From assembly GCA_003662305.1 (NCBI GenBank), contig QMXU01000045.1, forward strand, positions 1 to 8,164: a DNA stretch of 8,164 nucleotides. The letters run 5' to 3'. Shown piece after piece: positions 5,196-8,164 of this stretch (position 1 is the first letter of the stretch; the number at the start of each line of letters is the position of its first letter). The translations under genes were made by a program, and so were the position numbers. The stretch is from Candidatus Hecatellales archaeon. GTDB taxonomy: Archaea > Thermoproteota > Bathyarchaeia > Hecatellales > Hecatellaceae. The notes below the pieces were generated by a model that saw only the letters and a list, made by a program, of their open reading frames with translations, was not told where the DNA came from and did not search any database.

Positions 5196-5666
5196 TTAAA
5201 ACTGCTTCAGAAACTCATCCCGGTTCATCACGGTCCCGCAGTAGTAGCATCTTAAAGTCAGGTTTTCACCTTCCCCTTCAACCTTGAAGATGGGGCTGAC
5301 AGGCTCTCTACTGTTAGTAATGCAGGCTACATTCTGGCATTTAAGCATCCCCTTAATGGTTGATGGAGGTTTAACAGCTTCCTTCCTGGCCACCTCAAAG
5401 TTCCTTATAATGTTTATAGTGGCCTTAGGCGCCACCAGGGCGATTTTGTCAACCTCCTCCGGGCTCAGCTCGCGCCCCTCAATTTTTACTATGTCCTTCC
5501 TTCCAAGCTTACCGCTGGGAACGTTCATGAGCACGCTGACAACGTAGTCTTCCTTACCCGTTATACCCAGAATTCTGAGGACTGCTAGGGCTGTTCCAGC
5601 CGTAATATGGTCGATAACCGTTCCATCCCTGATCTTCTCAACCCTAAGCTCTCTTTTCTCGCTCAA
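5196..5666 (-). CDS. pyrI: Aspartate carbamoyltransferase regulatory subunit
   Basis: PyrI is the non-catalytic chain that binds CTP/ATP and tunes aspartate carbamoyltransferase, the committed step of pyrimidine synthesis. At 156 residues it has the normal length. The N-terminal allosteric domain shows KIRDGTVIDHITAG (11-24), VLMNVPSGKLGRKDIVKIEG (45-64) and ATINIIRNFEV (82-92). The C-terminal domain has the zinc site Cys110-x4-Cys115 with Cys140-x2-Cys143, which contacts the catalytic chain. The TTG start at 5666-5664 is preceded by GGAGG at a rather long 10-base spacing, and no better in-frame start is visible. It heads a minus-strand run with atpF 50 bases downstream. The usual partner pyrB, typically just upstream of pyrI, is absent, and the upstream neighbour is the divergent ferredoxin gene. 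Identity is secure. Confidence 0.96.
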   Translation of the reverse strand: MSEKRELRVEKIRDGTVIDHITAGTALAVLRILGITGKEDYVVSVLMNVPSGKLGRKDIVKIEGRELSPEEVDKIALVAPKATINIIRNFEVARKEAVKPPSTIKGMLKCQNVACITNSREPVSPIFKVEGEGENLTLRCYYCGTVMNRDEFLKQF

Positions 5667-5735
5667 TCAGTTCTAACCTCCAGCCGAACCTTACTACTTA
5701 AAGGAGGGGGTTAAAGGAAATAAATTCTATCCTCC
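5667..5735 (-). promoter_or_regulatory. Upstream region of pyrI with repeated TTAAAGG boxes
   Basis: TTAAAGG occurs at 5698-5704 and 5711-5717, reading CCTTTAA toward pyrI. Either copy, or the AT-rich stretch at about 5717-5728, could be the TATA element for pyrI, with starts roughly 25 bases downstream. GGAGG (bottom strand, about 5677-5681) is the presumed ribosome site. Which element is used cannot be decided by eye. Confidence 0.35.
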
Positions 5736-5740
5736 CCACA

Positions 5741-5755
5741 TAGAAAAATTTATAA
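5741..5755 (+). promoter_or_regulatory. BRE/TATA-like promoter of the ferredoxin gene
   Basis: The stretch TAGAAAAATTTATAA carries a strong archaeal TATA-type box (TTTATAA, 5749-5755) just after a purine-rich A tract resembling a TFB recognition element. Transcription would start near 5778. The leader then contains AGGTGG at 5797-5802, six bases before the ATG. This is the best-looking promoter in the window. Confidence 0.55.
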
Positions 5756-5808
5756 TCTGAATTTCTCCCAGAAACTACATCTCCAAAAAGCTTGAAAGGT
5801 GGAACGGA

Positions 5809-6009
5809 ATGGTTGAAGTAAGTGTAGACATAGAAAAGTGTAATGGCTGCGGAACCTGCGTAGACGTATGCCCTGTATCCGTCTTCGAAATCAAAGAGGT
5901 TGAAGGCTACGAAGGGAAAAAATCCGTGGTTGTAAATCAGGATGACTGCATAGTCTGCAGGTCATGCGAGGTTCAATGCGAACAGCAGGCCATAACCGTC
6001 ACCGAGTAG
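5809..6009 (+). CDS. 2x[4Fe-4S] ferredoxin
   Basis: This small electron carrier of 66 residues has two bacterial-type iron-sulfur motifs. The first is Cys11, Cys14, Cys17 and Cys21 followed by Pro. The second is Cys47, Cys50, Cys53 and Cys57, followed by Glu instead of the usual Pro. All eight ligands are present, so two low-potential [4Fe-4S] clusters are expected. A loop of about 15 residues (28-42) separates the halves. Such ferredoxins serve pyruvate and other 2-oxoacid oxidoreductases in archaea, though no such partner is in this window. The ATG is well supported by AGGTGG six bases upstream and a TATA-like box further up. It is a single-gene unit, divergent from pyrI and convergent with the DUF362 ferredoxin-domain gene, whose relation to it is unproven. 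Confidence 0.95.
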   Translation: MVEVSVDIEKCNGCGTCVDVCPVSVFEIKEVEGYEGKKSVVVNQDDCIVCRSCEVQCEQQAITVTE

Positions 6010-6056
6010 GCTGAAGCTTAACCCTGAAGGTCTTCAGCCCTCCATACACCTTTTCC
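6009..6056. terminator. Hairpins after the ferredoxin gene, possible terminator
   Basis: GGCTGAAG (6009-6016) pairs perfectly with CTTCAGCC (6032-6039). A second CTGAAG (6024-6029) can pair with the same CTTCAG (6032-6037), giving a competing short hairpin. The pyrimidine-rich CACCTTTTCCC follows at 6046-6056. Position between convergent genes suits termination, but archaeal termination does not require hairpins. Confidence 0.4.
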
Positions 6057-6075
6057 CATCTTCATTTAGGCGGTA

Positions 6076-7209
6076 TTATTCTTCCTCTACTTCTGCTTCT
6101 TCAATTTCTACTTCTGCAAGCCTGTATTTCAGGCTTCCAAGCCCCAGTTTGCTTGCAACTTCCACATGGTTTAGGCTGTTAGTTCTGTTAAGCTTTCCCA
6201 GAACGTCAGGGGGCTTTGCTTCAACCCTGCCCGTGATGATTTTAGCCTTGTCTATAAGGTCTAGTGAAGCCTTGTCCAGGGCTACAGGGTCCACGGAGGC
6301 AAGAAGCCCGATGTTCTCGACGATGGGAGGACCGGCTGCCGCACAATCGCAGCGTAAGGTTATATCCTGAAGGAAGTTCATGTAGCCGGTTTTACCTTTA
6401 GGCAAGGCTTCCGCCACCGCCACAGCCGCATGGGCTAAGGCCACCTGAAACTTTGTTTTTCCACCCTTCTCGATTTTGTAGGCGTTAACCGGACAGTTGA
6501 AAAGACAGGTTAAACAGTAGGCGCACTTGGACACTATGCGCTTTGGAGGGCCTTTCACGGTTTCTTCAAGGGCTGAGTAGGGACAAGCTTTAACGCATTC
6601 GAAGCAACGGGTGCACTTGGAGGCGTTTAAAACAAGTCCGTGGGTTGCATGCTGAGAGGTTTTGCTCCGCTTGGTGGTGCAGCCCATAGCCAGGTGTTTA
6701 ATGGCTCCACCGAAACCTGTCATGAGGTGGCCTTTCCCGTGGGAAACTATTAGAACTGCGTCTGCTTCCAGCAGGGCTGAGGCAACTTCAACCTTCCTTA
6801 AACGGCAGCCTCTAATTCTTTTTTTAACGGGGAAGCTTTTACCGTCATATCCTTTCTCACCGTCTGCAATTATTATTGGTGCTTTGAGGCCTTGTCTGGT
6901 GAAACCGTTGATGGCAGCGGTTTTAAGGTAGGCTGAAGCTGTAAATCTTTCTCCCGGGTAAATGGTCGTAGTATCCGTTACGAAAGGTTTTCCACCTGCA
7001 GCCTTAACGAGTTCGACGATTTTCGCTACAAACTGAGGTCTAATGTGGGTGGTGTTTCCAAGTTCGCCCATGTGAACCTTCACGGCTACGCGGTCGCCTC
7101 GGCTAATTAAGCCGGCTAAGCCTGTCTCCTCGAAAAGCTTTTCAAGCCCGCCCATAATGTCAAAGTGCTTCCTCTCATCGAAGAAAAAGACTTCTGGAAG
7201 TCTTCCCAC
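6076..7209 (-). CDS. DUF362 protein with internal 2x[4Fe-4S] ferredoxin domain
   Basis: This is a 377-residue cytosolic iron-sulfur protein of the DUF362 family, whose reaction is not established. The N-terminal DUF362 part includes VKVHMGELGNTTHIRP (43-58) and FVTDTTTIYPG (76-86). A strand VLIVSHGKGHLMTGFGGAIKH (152-172) leads to a conserved Gly-rich segment. A ferredoxin module follows, with Cys199, 202, 205, 209-Pro and Cys229, 232, 235, 239-Pro. The C-terminal part carries Cys287-Asp-Cys289 and the family stretch VENIGLLASVDPVALDKAS (297-315). The tail is strongly acidic and slightly repetitive. The GTG start at 7209 is preceded by the purine run GAGGGGGGAT and sits at the natural beginning of the domain. 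The gene converges on the ferredoxin gene and diverges from the endonuclease IV-like gene. A redox or metal-centre role is plausible but not shown. Confidence 0.93.
   Translation of the reverse strand: MGRLPEVFFFDERKHFDIMGGLEKLFEETGLAGLISRGDRVAVKVHMGELGNTTHIRPQFVAKIVELVKAAGGKPFVTDTTTIYPGERFTASAYLKTAAINGFTRQGLKAPIIIADGEKGYDGKSFPVKKRIRGCRLRKVEVASALLEADAVLIVSHGKGHLMTGFGGAIKHLAMGCTTKRSKTSQHATHGLVLNASKCTRCFECVKACPYSALEETVKGPPKRIVSKCAYCLTCLFNCPVNAYKIEKGGKTKFQVALAHAAVAVAEALPKGKTGYMNFLQDITLRCDCAAAGPPIVENIGLLASVDPVALDKASLDLIDKAKIITGRVEAKPPDVLGKLNRTNSLNHVEVASKLGLGSLKYRLAEVEIEEAEVEEE
6086..6117. repeat. Short direct repeat encoding the acidic DUF362 tail
   Basis: TCTACTTCTGC occurs at 6086-6096 and 6107-6117, exactly 21 bases apart and in frame. 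On the bottom strand it encodes Ala-Glu-Val-Glu twice in the last 13 residues. It probably arose by in-frame slippage in a Glu-rich tail. Confidence 0.55.
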
Positions 7210-7324
7210 GCGTTATCCCCCCTCTCTTAATCTACACATGAAGCTAAAGTTAATTATTTCTTAAGCCGCCTTGAAAGGTAGCCTTTATTTCTGAATACTG
7301 TGAATTTTTATTTTGGGTGGTTTC
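7210..7324. promoter_or_regulatory. Divergent promoter region, DUF362 and endonuclease IV-like genes
   Basis: This is an AT-rich gap. Rightward, TTTATTT at 7284-7290 would place a transcription start near 7312, and GGGTGG at 7315-7320 is a ribosome site four bases before TTG 7325. Leftward, the AT-rich stretch around 7246-7262 (TAATTAA core) could drive the DUF362 gene from near 7225. No operator-like symmetry is obvious. Confidence 0.4.
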
Positions 7325-8164
7325 TTGAAGGTTAGACTTGGCCCGGCTGGTGTGCCAACGGTTTCCAAGAAGCGTTCAACAGTTGACGGTATCAGAACTG
7401 TGGCTGAACTTGGCTTGAACGCCATGGAGGTGGAATTTGTCCGGGGGGTTGCTATGAGCTTGGAGGGAGCTGAGGAAGCTGGAAGAGTGGCAGAGCAGTT
7501 AGGTGTAAGGCTTTCCGTTCACGCCCCCTACTTCATAAACCTGTGCTCCCAAGACCGGAAAGTGGCTGAAGCCTCAAAGAAGCGTATAGTGGACTCGGCT
7601 TTAAGGGCTGAAAGGATGGGAGCCGTCGAGGTTGTGGTTCATCCAGGATACTATGGAGGGCTAACCTCGGAGCAGGCCTACAAGCTTGTGAAGCAGCGTT
7701 ACGGAGAAATCTTAGACGAGCTTAAAGCTAAAGGAGTGAAAAAGGCTATGGTTGCCTTCGAAACCACGGGGAAGGTAAGCCAGTTTGGCACTCTTGAAGA
7801 GCTTGTAAGCCTATGCCGGGAGGCAGGCTGCCTGATATGCGTGGACTTCGCCCACATCTATGCAAGGCAGGCTGGCAGAATAGACTACGCAGAGGTCTTC
7901 AACAAGCTTAAACCCTTAAAGCTCAGACACCTTCACGTTCACTTCTCAGGGATAGAATGGACTCCAGCCAAGCAGGGTGAAGGAGGAAACGAGAGAAACC
8001 ACCTGGAAATCAGGCATGAGAAGCCTCCCTTCAAGCCTCTGTCAGCCGAAATCCTGAAACGTAAAATCGACGTTACCATAATTTCGGAGTCTCCAATCCT
8101 CGAGCAGGACAGCCTTGCCATGAAAAAGGCTTTCACAAAGCTGGGATATAACTTCGCTAAATGA
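7325..8164 (+). CDS. Endonuclease IV-like (AP endonuclease family 2) TIM-barrel protein
   Basis: This is a TIM-barrel metal enzyme related to endonuclease IV, which cleaves DNA at abasic sites. Counting from the upstream TTG at 7313, the metal ligands are His70 in VHAPYFINL, His110 in VVHPG, Glu150 in AFETTGK, Asp178 and His181 in VDFAH, His208 or His210 in HLHVHFSG, His230 and Glu259 in ISESP. The H-x-x-Y-x-INL block matches the DNA-contacting segment of E. coli Nfo. The Asp of Nfo's Asp-Arg-His triplet is not clearly present (here Glu-Arg-Asn-His). I start at TTG 7325, because GGGTGG lies four bases upstream and homologues begin just before RLGPAG. TTG 7313 would add four residues and has no ribosome site. 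The stop is the last codon of the window, so the gene is complete at about 279 residues. Sugar isomerases share this fold but fit less well. Confidence 0.9.
   Translation: MKVRLGPAGVPTVSKKRSTVDGIRTVAELGLNAMEVEFVRGVAMSLEGAEEAGRVAEQLGVRLSVHAPYFINLCSQDRKVAEASKKRIVDSALRAERMGAVEVVVHPGYYGGLTSEQAYKLVKQRYGEILDELKAKGVKKAMVAFETTGKVSQFGTLEELVSLCREAGCLICVDFAHIYARQAGRIDYAEVFNKLKPLKLRHLHVHFSGIEWTPAKQGEGGNERNHLEIRHEKPPFKPLSAEILKRKIDVTIISESPILEQDSLAMKKAFTKLGYNFAK

Noticed and set aside
5284..5547. Plus-strand open frame of 87 codons with hydrophobic stretches
   Set aside because: It is antisense to pyrI. The hydrophobic look is a by-product of the complementary reading, and there is no independent start signal.
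5703..5737. G-run and C-run (GGAGGGG, CCTCCCC) that look like a hairpin upstream of pyrI
   Set aside because: They are mirror images rather than reverse complements, so they do not form a good stem.
6662..6931. Plus-strand open frame of 89 codons
   Set aside because: It is antisense to the conserved Gly-rich and N-terminal parts of the DUF362 gene, with no signal of its own.
7132..7143. Perfect 12-base palindrome GAAAAGCTTTTC
   Set aside because: It lies inside the DUF362 gene and is explained by the codons for Glu-Lys-Leu-Phe together with the common AAG CTT pair.

Overview
This window looks like ordinary chromosomal DNA from an archaeon. The evidence is an archaeal-type phosphoglycerate kinase, the F subunit of an archaeal A/V-type ATP synthase, the aspartate carbamoyltransferase regulatory chain PyrI, an MTH1187-type thiamine-binding protein, and AT-rich TATA-like boxes (TTTAAA, TTTATAA) about 25 bases before several starts. 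Base composition is moderate, genes are tightly packed, and TTG or GTG starts outnumber ATG. A member of the Thermoproteota/TACK group, perhaps Bathyarchaeia-like, is my best guess. That is an inference from overall character, not from a marker gene.

Layout. At the left, a phosphoglycerate kinase gene (8-1243, +) runs into a convergent SAM-dependent methyltransferase gene (1209-1907, -), overlapping it by 35 bases. A 56-base divergent gap separates the methyltransferase from a thiamine-binding-family protein (1964-2275, +). A run of five minus-strand genes follows, in transcription order: pyrI (5666-5196), atpF (5145-4828), a 71-residue zinc-ribbon protein (4735-4520), a large SAMHD1/dGTPase-like HD phosphohydrolase (4483-2990) and a small aldo/keto-reductase-like TIM-barrel protein (2993-2313). 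The last two overlap by four bases. To the right lie a 2x[4Fe-4S] ferredoxin (5809-6009, +), a convergent DUF362 protein carrying its own ferredoxin domain (7209-6076, -) and an endonuclease IV-like TIM-barrel protein (7325-8164, +) whose stop codon is the last three bases of the window.

How the genes relate. The functions are mixed housekeeping: glycolysis/gluconeogenesis, pyrimidine regulation, the ATP synthase stalk, nucleotide-pool control, electron transfer and DNA repair. They do not form one obvious pathway. The only tightly coupled pair is the HD phosphohydrolase and the TIM-barrel gene. PyrI and AtpF normally sit beside pyrB and the ATP synthase operon, but here both stand apart from those partners.

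I see no CRISPR array, transposon, phage gene, tRNA or rRNA, and no gene-free stretch longer than about 150 bases. The most interesting non-coding signals are in the 92-base leader of the zinc-ribbon gene, which has a TATA-like box, two 9-base repeats one helical turn apart and an 8-bp perfect dyad covering the likely ribosome binding site. A 17-base palindrome also straddles the HD/TIM-barrel stop-start junction. I found no convincing new multi-gene system. The HD plus TIM-barrel pair is the best candidate for an uncharacterised function.
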